A stretch of 64,000 bases of DNA, from NCBI GenBank assembly GCA_009760855.2, contig WPIO01000024.1, forward strand, positions 487,501 to 551,500, read 5' to 3'. Shown one piece after another: positions 1 through 11,139 of this stretch. The position numbers were made by a program, and so were the translations under genes. Positions within the stretch are counted from its first letter, which is position 1, and each line of letters begins with the position of its first letter. This DNA comes from Cristatella mucedo. Lineage: Eukaryota; Bryozoa; Phylactolaemata; Cristatellidae. Below the pieces are notes generated by a model that was given only the letters and a program-made list of their open reading frames with translations, ran no database searches and had not been told where the DNA came from.

Positions 1-191
1 AAAAGTAATCGTGATAGGCACAATGGCACAAACAGTGAGCCGCGTGGATTACTTATTCTCTCGCAGTCGCGGGGTAATTTACTTAGGGTGCGCACCGGAA
101 AGATCTGATTGTTTTTTATTTTAGGCAAAGCTTGACCAACAATCGGAAGTGAGACATTTCTGTGCCATTGGAGTCGGCATTGGATACTTAC

Positions 192-270
192 AATCCCAGT
201 AGAAGGCATCGGAAATCCCCACTCTCACTGGATGAGTATCAGTAGAAATTCTTGGCAGTGACTGAGGTAC
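192..270 (-). CDS. PLXDC: PLXDC exon 7 (last visible)
   Basis: Minus-strand exon between a TTTTTAG acceptor and a gtaagt donor, 79 nt, phase 0 in and phase 1 out. It encodes a stretch with HPVRVGISDAF, which matches the conserved HPVK.GLSDAF segment of PLXDC proteins just before the PSI region. The next exon should lie left of the window or within the first 190 bases; I could not place it. Confidence 0.88.
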
Positions 271-3200
271 CTAAAAACAATGCACGTGTTTGGCTGGAGC
301 CAGCTCTCTTAATATAAGCAACACCCGCATAGCTGATTATGACCTTATGAATAAGCTTAAAATCTTTTGCAGCTAGAATGACTACAAATTAAAAGCAAGT
401 CGCCGTATTTCTAACTTGCAACTGTGTGTCAGAGACCACGAGTGACTACCCATGTTATTTTTTTAGCTGAATCAAGCAACAAGCCTGATTAGCCTTTGGC
501 TATTAGTATTCTCGGAATAGCCGCATTGACTATCAGGCACGAAAAGAGTAGGGGCAAGAGCTCTGTCACAAGAGGCTCGACCCCCTTGTAGCTTGACGAC
601 CATGCCTGAGAGTCCACACTTTTCAAAGCACCCTGTGGTGGTTCCCAAAGTGGCATGTATCATGTATACTAGGATGGCTGGTTCTGTAAGGTGTGTCATC
701 TACCTGCTCTAGTCCTGTCAGTTTCTCTTCGTGTTCAGTTCATGTTCTTTGAAAATCGAGGAGGGCCATGCGGGCAAACTACTCTTCTGCATGTGCACGT
801 GCACGCGCACGTGTGTGTGTGTGTGTGTTGTAGGTAATTAAGAAAGCAGTACCATCGCTGTCATCGCAAAAGGTTACATTCAGCATAACCTCTACATGCA
901 TGCCCAGGCAGCAGTAGCAGCTTCGGTGGCAGCAGGATCTGCAGCAGCTAGATAGATCCAGGGTCTGAGCCTGAGCCAGTGAGACTAGACCAAGACAAAA
1001 AGATCCAGGGTAGGATGATAGATCAGTGGTGTACCAGCACTGGGAATTGCCTGAGGCTTCCTCCGAGAGAGCCTGTGACTGGGTCATCTCAGCTGGGATG
1101 CAAGGTCATATTAGCCCAAGGAGATAGTTACACTTCCATCCCAACCTCCGGGTTCAGGTGCTTCGTAAGCATGGGATATTTCGTAGCTACCCGTGTATTG
1201 CGAAGTTGTGGCATTGAGAACCGTGCAGAATTGTGGTATTGCCACAAGGCAGGAATTTTAACTCACGTATATTGCTGATCAAAGTTGTTCAAAGCGAGAG
1301 TGTTGAAGAGAAGGGAACACACTAATCACTGAGTTCTGCTGTGGCAAAACTGTATGGCCTGGTGTACTACCAAGGAAAGCAAGGCTGCCCAAGTGGTCTT
1401 CCATCGGTTAACAAACCGCGGCATACCATTCCAGGATTCAAAGTAGTTCTAATCCAATCCATATACCGCATACTCAATCTTGTACTCAAAACAACTAACC
1501 AGCTTGAGAATGTTTTGGCTAGTGAAAAATAAGGTTTAGGACGACCAAATACTGAGTCGCATACTATGTGAGAGTGATGGTACGTGCAAATTATTCTGAT
1601 GACCTATTCAACTGATTATAATTCATTTTTATAGCACTATAAAAGAGCTTAAGCTCTATTCATGCACTTTATATATGACGCAGTGCTCGAGCCCAAGATC
1701 ATGGTCGTCAAAGACAAGCATCTGACCCATGTGCCAAACCAGTGTGCGATTTGTTACTCGTTTTGACGGTGCTTATCATAACCGGCTTCCACTCATTGCT
1801 ATGCTCTCAGTGTTGCCATTTCAGAGCTCTCAAAACGAGTGATATGTGAGCTCAATGCTCTGTTCAATGAGCATATTATTGCACTTAAGAACAGGAAATA
1901 ATGCAATGACCATGTATAGAAAGCCATATGGAACAGATGCAGCTGTGCCAATGGCTTGTGCATGCTAGCAGGCACGCAGCATCACTTTACCCTACCTCCA
2001 AGTATGCGAATACCAACTTGCCCGACGATCTGTACAGATGCGCTTGGAAAGTGTATTCTCCATCTGACGGAAGTGACATATGCAGGTATAAAAAAGCAAA
2101 GAAATAAGTATGAATGTTGAGTATTCTGCATTACTATCAATCGCTGATCCAGCAACTTTAAGCAGTTGACAAATAAATAAATAATAAACATCAAGAGAAG
2201 CAGAATGTGTCGTACGGGCCAGCTTCACTCACATAACGGGTGGTCTGCTATGATCACCTTGTTCCATTGGACGATGCAAAGAGTGCCTACAATAATCACG
2301 TTGTCACTGCCGGTTACACGCCGGGCCACTTTCAATGGCCACTCTTAATTCAGGTCAGTATGGAGGATACAGGTGCAGGGGCTTTACAGGTCTTGTCCAA
2401 ATGACAGGACTCAATGGTACACTTCGCTGATGGAGTACCGTTATCGACGATGAGGACATGAGATTCGTTGCTGCCCACTGACGTGTCAAAGTTGGCCATG
2501 AGTGGTGCCACATACTGGGTAGCAGTCAGGAAGCTGTGGCTAAACTCGTTCATATAAATAAAGCCTGCAGCATATAGAGAAAGCCATGCAAACATTCATT
2601 GCAAGCTCACTGCTCAAGTGAGGCTTTTTTCGCAAGGAACTAAACAATAAAAATTTACTATCCTTACTTCGACAAGTGCACTGATGCTGTATTCTGTGTC
2701 AGCAGTAGGTGGCTCGTCATAAACAAACAATCAAGACCGTTTATGAGCTAGTAATGTAAGGCTTCATGACAGCTCCTTCCGGGTTTTTTATCGGTTGGTC
2801 TTACGTCAATAGCTGTTTATATCCGGTCATCTTGGACAATACCGTAAAAAAACATTTTGCAGCAAAGAGTTCTATTCCTTCTTAACTCTATTGCAAATAA
2901 CGGCCCCTCTGGTGATCTCTAAATTAATGTTTAATATACTGTCTTGACTTTTGAAGGTCTAAAGCCTGCGAGGGACAAGTGGTGACCACACAAGTCTGCG
3001 CGTTACTCGGGCCCCAATCTCCAGCAACATGCCTGCCTTCTGATTGACGACGCTGGTGCAAGGATCGAGACCCACACACAGATGGTCGGGTTTCTTTCGC
3101 CAATATATTAATCTAGTTAGTGGCCAACGTGTACCACGCGCTTATAGCAGTACTTACCGCCGGTCGTAACGATTATTGAATTCAACACGTGGCCATAATA

Positions 3201-6200
3201 AAAGAAGTCAAAGTTGAGCCGGACTTGCTAAAAAAAGTCACACGGAATGCGTCAGCGTAGTCTGCCTCATCGGTGAAGCTTTTTATGTGAACCTAAGATA
3301 TATAGACGCCATAATGATTACGCAAAACTATGCCGGATGCGAGATAGAAATAGATTGAGATTAACCTCTAAAATAGGCAGCAAACACAATTTTTTATAGA
3401 GATTAATCTCTTTAGGGTGTCCTCTTCTAAGATGACTTTCACAGCGGACTTTCTATCAATACGCTTCTACTTCGGTGTAGCTAGACATTCATTCGGGGAA
3501 AAAGAAAGTAATCGCGCTGGAGGGAGTCAATCTAAACTGAGAATTTACCTATGACTGCGTTTAGAGCGAGTCCTCACAAATATACTTCGGAGTGTTCCCG
3601 CAAAATTGATTCGAGCCTTACTTCTAAAGTTTTTTTTACTCTGCTTGCCGCATAGCCCTCCAGCGTAATAAAACTGTCTCGTTCACGGAGGGTTAGTTTA
3701 AAATTGGGCAATTGCTGTTGTCTTCTCTTTGTTTTACTGGTTTGAACTGCGATCTGACTTAGCAACAGAAGCAGCAAATTCAAATCGAGCATACTAATGT
3801 TAAAGATTTTGTACTGATTTCAGTCAAGCAGCGGATTCACTTTCAATGCACTTGGTATGGTTCGTAAAAATGGGCTTTTTTGGAGTAACAGATGGAGATA
3901 AATGCATAAATAGATAATTATAAAAGGTATATTGATGACAGTATTGTCACTGAGCGATGATTAGTTTTGTGCAAGCCGAACCTCTTGGTCGAATGCCGTT
4001 ATTTGCTTTATCAAGTTAACGTAAATATTCGTACTATATCAGCAGAAATCCGCGTCGGCAGAAAGATTCATATCTAAAAAGTTTAGGTTGCCGTTTTTGC
4101 GATGCAATGCAATTTTATCAACAGAGCTAGCGCTATATCCAGTTCACAAAAAGCTTTGGCACTTAGTTCTCGTGCACGGCCTTGAACCCCGTAGTCTACT
4201 GGTCCTGTAGAGGCTGCGTAAGATCGCTCTCCTAGTTCATTGATTCAATTTAAGAAAAAGTATTTGGGGTCCTGCGAGCATAGCTCTAGCTCAGATTCTT
4301 TCGAAACCTATAATAAGTGTAGGAGGTTCTACAGAGTAGCCGCTATGACTGGTCACAAGTAGTGTTACTTTGTTTTGCATTAAGTTAATTTAAAACCTTG
4401 ATAAGCACGATGAGCTATTTTAGCGTAATTTATATATTTTTTGACATCATTAGACGTTTTTCGCACCTAGACCCACTCAAGCTATGATTAATTTCTGTGG
4501 ACTTTTCATTCTTTGGTTTCCGATTAAGGTTTAATTCCAAATCAAACGTTACAATGCATTTCTGAAACACTTTTGCAGTGAAAAGATTAAAGTATTTTCA
4601 TGCATTTTTAACATCATCGAGGGCACTCTATATATTGAGCTCGAAAACTCAATAAGTGAATTTATGCGATGATTGCGACAAACCTATTACGAAATCGTGT
4701 GCTTATCTTTCACCTTCTTCAGGTAAAGTTCTCCAAGGGCGCTGAAAAATGTATTATTATGATTATTATTATATGGTTGACGAAAAAGTTCGTGCGTAGT
4801 ATTTTTTTATTAGAACATGATTGAATTCACTAAGTTATTATTTTATGAATTTTTTTAAAGTTGTGGCGCACGAAGTTTTCCCTCTGCCTTCGATATGATT
4901 AAACTGATGTGAGACAGTTAATCAGTCTGCATATTATCATTGGTTTCATGGTCTTGAAAAGCTCATCATGGCCAAAAAATTATTAACAAAAACAACAAGA
5001 TTTTTATATCTTCTTGTATACCTTAAAATATATCTTACGTCTTGTGTGAGATCTGAGAGTATAAAGCTTCAAAAGTACATAGATATGCCTATGATTTCTC
5101 TCTTCTTTCCTATGAATCCAAGAGCTATTTCGTTCTTTTCTCGCTACTGTTGAAACCCTGTAAAGCCGAGTGAGATGGAGTTTAAAGAAGCCAGTTTTCA
5201 GCTGGAAGAACTTATTCGCATGAGGCGTCACAGCCGCCATCTGGGATACTACAACGCTCAGGAAATTTGTCGTAAATATCTATGGAGTCACATTCAGAAT
5301 ACAACTTCTATTTCAGAACTACTCTTAAGGAATCCATATAATTAAATAATTATAAATGAAAGAGATCCGGAATTGAATCACAACGTATCTTGTAAATTTT
5401 TCATACTGGACTTACGGACTTTGAAAAAATTTAGCAATACATGAGCTCTCTCACACACTTACAAACCTACTCTCACATATACACACGTACGCGAGCCGCG
5501 AACACACACACACACGAACCCTCAACAATCGTAATATATCAAAGTAGATGCAATTCGGGTGCATGCCAAAAAACGTTTTACTGTGCCTAATTAAGATACA
5601 GGGCCATACTGGACAGGTGTCAGGAAGCGGTCCAATCAGAGACAGCAGCTACAGTAACCTCGAATCTCCGAGACCATTCTACTGCCGCCGTCCTCCATGC
5701 AAGAAACGCACACATTTTGCTGTTCGGCACATCGAAGATACAAATAGTTTCAGCTCTAGGCATCAGCATTGCGTTGCATAAAACCAGCAGTGCAAATGAA
5801 TTCGAACGCCGGTCGTAAAGAATAGGTATAAATAATATAATAATAAATTAACAATGGCAAATAATGGCTGCTTACCGCGCCCAGGCGGTGAGCATTGGCC
5901 AAACTCTCGTGTACGTTAATAGGCACGCCGAGGCTGTACGGATCGATCCAATAGTCGGCGCCTTGTCTTATGTATTGAACGCGGTAATACAAGTTATCGT
6001 CCTACACGGTAATAAAATATAAGGCTGTCATTACGATGCGGAATCAATAACATTAGAGAGTCGACTCCCCGTTGTCTATTAGCTTCCCTTCACAGCGATA
6101 CAAATAGCCAAAATCTGTGTTTTACCAAAGTTACAACCATTGTAAGAACATGGATGTAGCCGCAATGAAAATAAGAGACCAAGAGACTCGCGAGTTTTTC

Positions 6201-9200
6201 AGCTGCCTACTAGCCTACTATAGATGTAAGTGTCAGTTTGCATGGGACTGGTGGAGCTTTCCATTGCGCCGATAATTTTTATTTTGTAAATTTGATGCAT
6301 TTGTTCGCATTCCAGAGCAAATAGCAGGCTCGCGAACCAATTAAAGCATCCAAGCCATCATACAATCCGCCAGGGTCTACCTATAGCATGCTGGTTCGCC
6401 CATGTGGCGGACGCGAGTTTAGGGGCATTGAAATTAAAGCCTGTACTAAGACCACTACGACGCATAGCACGTAAACTTGGCGTGACATATAGTGGTAGAA
6501 ATAGCAACTCAAAAGATAGCTAACGTGTCATAAAAGAGCAGAGGGGCACGCACGCACACCGGATGATGACGATAACCGATCGAGACGGCCCATATAGAGT
6601 GCCTACGTCCTAACAACTACACAATTATGTCAACGTAGCACTGTATGCTCCAGCAGCTGCTGAGGGCTACACGAACAACAATTTGGCACAAGTAGCAAAC
6701 AATCGCTTGAAATCTTTAAAGGGTTTTAGCCATAGGTAATAACGTATCTGGCTCCTAATGATTACAAAGAGTTTACTGAACCTTGAAATAATGACTAATT
6801 GCTGGAAAGCCGATTCACTAATCGCGACGATAGTTGTGCTGTGTAAGATCAAGACCGAAGAGTTCCTAAAGACTTCAAGAAGGTTGAGTGAAAATTAAAT
6901 CCGTACGAAGAAGAGTAAAAATTAAATCCGTACGCACTGGAGCAATATTTGCCGAGAGCAGTTATAAGTTTTTCTGAAAGCCTATGAATCATGGAAATGC
7001 ACCAAGCTAAAAAAATTCGAAAATTTGCATGCTCATTGCATTTCGCGATAAGTCAAAAACTGTCTTGGCAAGTTATTTATTTGAATCACACAGCTTTTGC
7101 GTGCCTCTCAAAATTTTGTGAAGCCTCTTAAACGTTTCTGAAGTCGCACGAATATGGTTAGGAAAAATCTGGTGTTATTAAGAACCTATAATGCACGACT
7201 CTCGATTTGGGCTCGGACAGCGTATCCGCCACATTCTCTAGACGAACCGGTTTTTCGCTGTTACTACATCTACCACGACATGCCGCTATTCCAGCTTCTA
7301 CAACAACAGAGTGCAATCGCATATGAACAATCAAAAAAAAACTAATGTTGACCATCCACCATCTCATTATTGTTCCTAGGTCAGATCTAACACAGTAATT
7401 CTTATAGCGACCTGACAGATAATTTTTCTCGGTTTTTCATTAGAAAGACATAAGATAGATCAGAAAGTCTATCCCCAAGGTAATATTCCCACAGGACTCT
7501 TCCTCCCACCAATTTCCTTGCTCTACCTCAGTTTCCAACGTTAAGCGTGCAACTAGTGACCTCATATCGAAGTTCATTTCACAATTTCAAAATACTAGTC
7601 GCCCTCCTGACCCCATGTAAAATCTTGAGAACTCAATCCCTCTCTCGGCGCTTTACATTTGCTGCAAAGGGAAACGCGATTGAATGGTGAGTAATATCAT
7701 GCTTGATAAACAACATGAATAACATGGTTAAGGGTGACATGCACAGGGTCAGCATGCAAGTGTGGTTAGTGGCAGCATGCGGTGTCAGCACGCGTAAGCA
7801 CATGAAGTACGAACCACAGGGACCCACTAAATTCTGTCCTAAATAGGTGTTTTTTAAGTTCTTTTTAAATGTGGTTAAGTCAGGAGATGTTGTGACGCAA
7901 GTCGGGAGTGAGTTCCAGGCTTTGGGAGCATACGATCTAAATGCACGGTCTCCAAATGAATTGAGGTTTGTACGAAGTCTTGGTAAACTGTTGGATTCCG
8001 AAAAGCGAGTGGTACATCCCGTCTCTCCAAGATGCACAGTTTCAGCATGCATAAGCACAACAAAGCTCAGAAAAAGATAAAATTCTATGAGGGCACCTTT
8101 ATCAAGTGTTTACTATTATTATTGTCACTAAGGACAAACAGCTCGCACGGACGGAGAAAATGTTGTGAGGAACATGTGCGTTTTTAACTTCTATTTAAAT
8201 AGGGCCAAGTCATGGTGTCATTCGAGAAGTCATTCGAGGGTGAATTCAAGGCTTTGAGCGAATGCAAAATAAAGAAAGGCAAAAAAAATTTGAGGCTGTT
8301 TAGAGGCACACGACTCAATGATTTGATTGTGTGGTACAGTGAATAGCCTAATCGGGAAGTATGTCGCATAGGTGCCCGAGCACGAGAAGCAGAGACCTAA
8401 AAGTCAGTGACAAACCTTGAAGTCGACACGATGAACGATGAGGAGCCAGCTCTGGGACGAGATGTTGAAATGTGGCACGCGCCCAGCTGCGGCTGCGGTA
8501 CCTTATCTAAGCGAGCACGAATGTTTGCAATGTGGCCGCTGCGACAGACAAGACTGGCTGGCAGATTTGCACCAACTGTAGGTGCCCGAACGAGGCTCGT
8601 GGCCCTAACTGGAGCGGAGCTCCGTACAGCGAGCGTATTTAGGCCAAGGCTACTTTCGGCTACCTACCGATGTCCGCTGATTCGCAGCGAAATTACATAG
8701 CTGAAACTACATTGAGCTTAGCACTGGTGTGGAGAGCGGAGCAGGTCTTGGGCGTCGGCTCGTGACTTGGCGAGATTGCCTCGACGTGCAGCGCTGCCAG
8801 AGCAAAGAATCGCTGACGTTGAATTACCAAGCTGCTACTCGGTTCGTGTATCCGTAGGTGCACGCATTTGATGGGGGCACGTTTTTGGTGCGCTCGACGC
8901 TTAGCCAAAATAGCTTGACGGAATTATACTGATGACTTTTCTGGTCGAGAAATATCTGCAAAGGGAAGCAGGGTAATGGAGGGGCAGAATCTTTCGGGAA
9001 AACCAAGGGAAACAGGGAACTGGAGAGATGGGAATCTTCCAGAAAGATTCACAAAGGGAAACTGGGGACTGGAGAGGTGGGAATCTTCCAGAAAGATCTA
9101 CAAAGGAAAGTATCAGCTCCACAGTCAAGTCTGCATACTTTCAGATACATAACTTGACTAAATTTCGGGCTTGTTTAGATAAGGATACCTCGTCTAAGTT

Positions 9201-11070
9201 GGTCCATGCATTTGTGACATCCCGTCTTGACTTCTGCAACTCACTGCTTGCTGGCCCATCGGTACGTGCAGTCAGGCGATTACAGATGGTGCAAAATTCC
9301 GCAGCTAGGCTTGTCTGTCGTGAGCTTCGCAGTTGCTACATCACACCCCTTTTCGCCGACCTGCACTGGCTACTAGTCAAGCAACGGATCGACTTCAAGG
9401 TTTTGTCGCTCACTTTGAGGTCAACAGTTTACAAATACCTCGTACAAACCTCAAATCCTTTGGAGATAGTGCATTTAGTTCGTATGCTCCCAAAGCCTGG
9501 AACTCCCTCTTGACTTGCTTCAGAACATCCCCTGACTTGACCACATTTAAAAAGAACTTAAAATTACACATATTTGGGACAGCATTTAGTGGGTCCCTGT
9601 GATTCATCCTTGATGTGCTTATGCGTGCTGACACTGTCCATGCTGCCACTAACCACACTTGCATGCTGACCCTTGCATGCTGACCCTGTACATGTCACCC
9701 CTAACCATGTTATTCATGTTGTTTATCAAGCATGATGTTACTCACCATTCAATCGCGTTTCCGTTTGCAGCAAATGTAAAGCACCTAGAGAGAGATTGAG
9801 TTCTCTGAGGGCGTTTTATCAAGTGCATTATTATTAATATTATTATGGGAATGGAGAGGCGGGAATCTTCCAGAGATCTATAGGGGAAGTAGGAGAGGCG
9901 GGAATCTTCCGAAAGATCTACTAAGGAAAACAGTGAAATGGAGAGGTGCGAATCTTCCAGAAAGTGTCAGCTGATGTTAGCAGGCCGTTATATTAAGAAT
10001 AATGTAACCATCTCCGCCTGCAACTCATCAAAGCCACTAGGATCAAGTGGGTGTTATGAAGGAGAGTTTTATAGGTTCGCGGAAATTCAAGAAGGGTACC
10101 AACAATGGAAGTTTCTAGAAAGATGTCGATGCACCTCGTGAAATAAAGTATGTACGCCTCAGTTACACACCACAGTTTCCCATTACCATGAAAAGAATTT
10201 CAGTGGAGATGGTAGTCGGAGACTCATTTGACAAATAATTAGCCGGTCATCCTTGATGGGTGCGAAGTGCTATTTATAATCACAAGAATCGCGACCTCGT
10301 AAGCGGGAGAGACACCAACTCCAAGCTGACGAGTCCTTTGTAGTTAAAACAGTAACAGCAACGTTAAGAGAATTTAAGCCAGAAAGTATTGCGAGTACAC
10401 GGGCTTGTCAATAAGTGGTTGCAACAGCTGCACACGAAGAAATGACGGCAGCAACGTCAAACAGTAGCAGCGGTCGTAGTAGCAAAGCCACCGGCCCGGC
10501 CGGACGAGGTTCCGTTTTAGGGCTCGCCTACCCGCTCGACAGTGCAGATGTTCGGTGGCGCGCAGGCAGCGCCCTCCGGGATGTAGGGCGTGGCCGGCAG
10601 AGAGTCGAGGTCGACCGAGGCTGCCTTTGCTGCGGTGGGCCGCGTTTCGACTCGAGACGCCTCCTCCGAGCCACGGGAGGGCTCCGATCGGCGGCGGTCC
10701 TGCTGCTCGACGCGTGGGAGTCGGGTGGCGGCTGGTGCTGGTTCCATTCCCCCGACGTCCCGCCGCCTCCGCTGCAGGTCGGGTGCTGCTTGAACCCCGG
10801 CCGCTGAGGCATCGGAAGGCGGTCCGGCGGAAGGCGGTCCGGCGGAAGGCGGTCCGGCGGAAGGCGGTCCGGCGGAAGGCGGCCCGGCGGAAGGCGGCCC
10901 GGCGGAAGGCGGCCCGGCGGAAAGCGGCCCGGCGGAAGGCGCTCTTTGTCTCGATGCCAGGTTGCCGATCCCAGCCATTGCACTCGGCTGCTGCCGCTTC
11001 AGTCGCACAACGAATGGGTCGGCGATCGATGCCCCAGACGCTCCAGGTATGTGATAACTTTCGCGATTGC
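192..11070 (-). CDS. PLXDC: Plexin domain-containing protein (PLXDC/TEM7 family), partial gene, 7 exons
   Basis: Gene span on the minus strand; the coding parts are the seven exons listed separately. Seen: joined in order 10532-11070, 5876-6001, 3158-3227, 2439-2564, 2233-2286, 1996-2063 and 192-270, every junction keeps one reading frame. The joined protein has the core of the PLXDC extracellular domain, including LNFDFFYYGH, TATQYVAPLMANFD, VDNGTLCIVQW and HPVRVGISDAF. Known: PLXDC1/2 are type I membrane proteins with a signal peptide, this domain, a PSI (plexin) repeat, one membrane segment and a short tail, and are described as cell-surface receptors. Inferred: this is the N-terminal to middle part. 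The PSI repeat, membrane segment and stop lie left of base 192; the signal-peptide exon lies right of 11070 and was not found. PLXDC1 versus PLXDC2 cannot be decided for an invertebrate gene. Confidence 0.88.
280..1985. other. PLXDC intron
   Basis: No convincing exon was found. It holds a (TG)n tract at 811-828 preceded by alternating CACGTGCACGCGCAC, and a short LINE-like 3' tail near 1625-1675 in minus orientation (AGAGCTTAAGCTCTATTCATGCACTTTA). The minus-strand ORF at 472-699 has a short stretch resembling amino-acid decarboxylases but no supporting context. Confidence 0.5.
1996..2063 (-). CDS. PLXDC: PLXDC exon 6
   Basis: 68-nt minus-strand exon with acceptor CCGTCAG and donor gtaggg. 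It starts in phase 1 (the previous exon supplies T) and ends in phase 0. It encodes GEYTFQAHL followed by KLVFAYLE, equivalent to the family's FTFQA.L...GRI.F.YKE strand. Confidence 0.88.
2233..2286 (-). CDS. PLXDC: PLXDC exon 5 (micro-sized, 54 nt)
   Basis: Short minus-strand exon with acceptor attattgtag and donor gtgagt, phase 1 in and phase 1 out. It encodes TLCIVQWNKV then IIADHPL, matching the VVQWD.V strand that follows DNGT in PLXDC proteins. It is too short for ORF-based finding and was placed by homology and phase. Confidence 0.88.
2439..2564 (-). CDS. PLXDC: PLXDC exon 4
   Basis: 126-nt minus-strand exon with acceptor atgctgcag and donor gtactc, phase 1 in and out. It encodes FIYMNEFSHSF, then TATQYVAPLMANFD, then VDN with the glycine completed at the junction. 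This is the most conserved block of the PLXDC domain (family pattern GGFI...LTATQY.APLMANF). An open frame continues past the donor to a TGA near 2350, but the family alignment moves to the next exon, so that readthrough is probably intronic. Confidence 0.92.
3158..3227 (-). CDS. PLXDC: PLXDC exon 3
   Basis: 70-nt minus-strand exon with acceptor gactttttttag and donor gtaagt, phase 0 in and phase 1 out. It encodes QVRLNFDFFYYGH then LNSIIVTTGG, matching the family's V.L.FDFPFYGH.L..I.IATGG. Tyrosine replaces the usual proline in the FPFYGH block. Confidence 0.9.
3230..5873. other. PLXDC intron, AT-rich, mostly featureless
   Basis: About 2.6 kb of AT-rich sequence with only short unsupported ORFs and a CA-rich simple stretch near 5450-5515. 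I see no LINE or SINE signature here. Confidence 0.5.
5876..6001 (-). CDS. PLXDC: PLXDC exon 2
   Basis: 126-nt minus-strand exon (42 codons, phase 0 both sides) with acceptor ttaccgtgtag and donor gtaagc. It encodes DDNLYYRVQYIRQG, DYWIDPYSLGV and ESLANAHRLGA. Family members have a DN.SYYVS...LWV...THR.A pattern in this position, directly before the FDFPFYGH strand. Confidence 0.87.
6002..7598. other. PLXDC intron, no recognised features
   Basis: No supported exon was found. A short imperfect duplication (AAAATTAAATCCGTACG twice) occurs at 6892-6935. Confidence 0.5.
7600..8075 (-). mobile_element. Family A L2-like LINE, 5'-truncated 3' end
   Basis: Minus-strand fragment covering the last part of the reverse-transcriptase ORF ([19 protein letters not shown], then [12 protein letters not shown]) and its 3' UTR with GCATGCTGAC subrepeats and CTTTACATTTGCTGC. 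A separate plus-oriented tail remnant (ATGAGGGCACCTTTATCAAGTG then ATTATTATT) abuts it at about 8080-8130. Confidence 0.8.
8165..8460 (-). mobile_element. Diverged family A LINE fragment
   Basis: Resembles the minus-oriented family A 3' region (TTTTTAACTTCTATTTAAAT, GACCTAAAAGTCAGTGACAA, CCTTGAAGTCGA) but is strongly diverged with indels and no open frame. Confidence 0.45.
8985..9970. repeat. ~45-bp minisatellite split by a LINE insertion
   Basis: Imperfect tandem units built around GAGAGGTGGGAATCTTCCAG followed by AAAGATCTACAAAGGGAAAC occur at about 8985-9108 and again at 9847-9970. The block between is a family A LINE in plus orientation, so an older array seems to have been interrupted. 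Confidence 0.8.
9110..9846 (+). mobile_element. Family A L2-like LINE, 5'-truncated
   Basis: Plus-strand copy starting in the reverse-transcriptase C-terminal region ([31 protein letters not shown]) with a deletion and frameshift near 9420. It ends with the family 3' UTR, the GCGCC/GGCG stem region and an ATTATTAATATTATTAT tail. Confidence 0.85.
10532..11070 (-). CDS. PLXDC: Candidate N-terminal exon of the PLXDC gene, GC-rich, with coding minisatellite
   Basis: 539-nt minus-strand exon with acceptor ttcattcag and donor GAGCGG|gtaggc, phase 1 in and phase 0 out; the phase fits exon 2. It encodes a low-complexity segment: a PPSAG pentapeptide repeated about eight times, an Arg/Glu/Pro-rich stretch, then DLDSLPATPYIPEG and a final NICTVER. 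Known: vertebrate PLXDC proteins have a variable disordered linker with a D.LP motif just before the SYYVS strand. Inferred: this is that linker. Several frames on both strands are open because of the 15-bp repeat and high GC; I chose this one for its splice sites, phase and the LDSLP motif. No signal peptide is encoded here, so an upstream exon is needed. Confidence 0.55.
10814..10942. repeat. 15-bp minisatellite, about 8.5 units
   Basis: Tandem units of GGAAGGCGGTCCGGC; the left four carry T and the right four C at one position, plus one A variant. A unit of 15 keeps every reading frame open. On the minus strand it gives PPSAG repeats in the candidate PLXDC N-terminal exon. Confidence 0.97.
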
Positions 11071-11139
11071 CTGAATGAAAGGATAGCGAACGTAAAATAT
11101 GGGCGCCCGGCCAAGGTTCGAAATTAAGGCAAAGCATCG

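Noticed and set aside
472-699. Minus-strand ORF with HATLGTTTGCFE, resembling pyridoxal-dependent decarboxylases
   Set aside because: Only about ten residues look similar, the expected following motifs are absent, and it lies in an intron of the PLXDC gene on the same strand.
2350-2438. Continuation of the PLXDC frame past 2439 to a TGA near 2350 as a short C-terminus
   Set aside because: Homology continues instead in the next exons at 2233-2286 and 1996-2063 through the donor at 2438, with matching phases.
10374-11127. Several other long ORFs on both strands over the GC-rich minisatellite
   Set aside because: A 15-bp repeat and high GC keep all frames open. Only the minus frame at 10532-11070 has matching splice sites, phase and a family-like motif.
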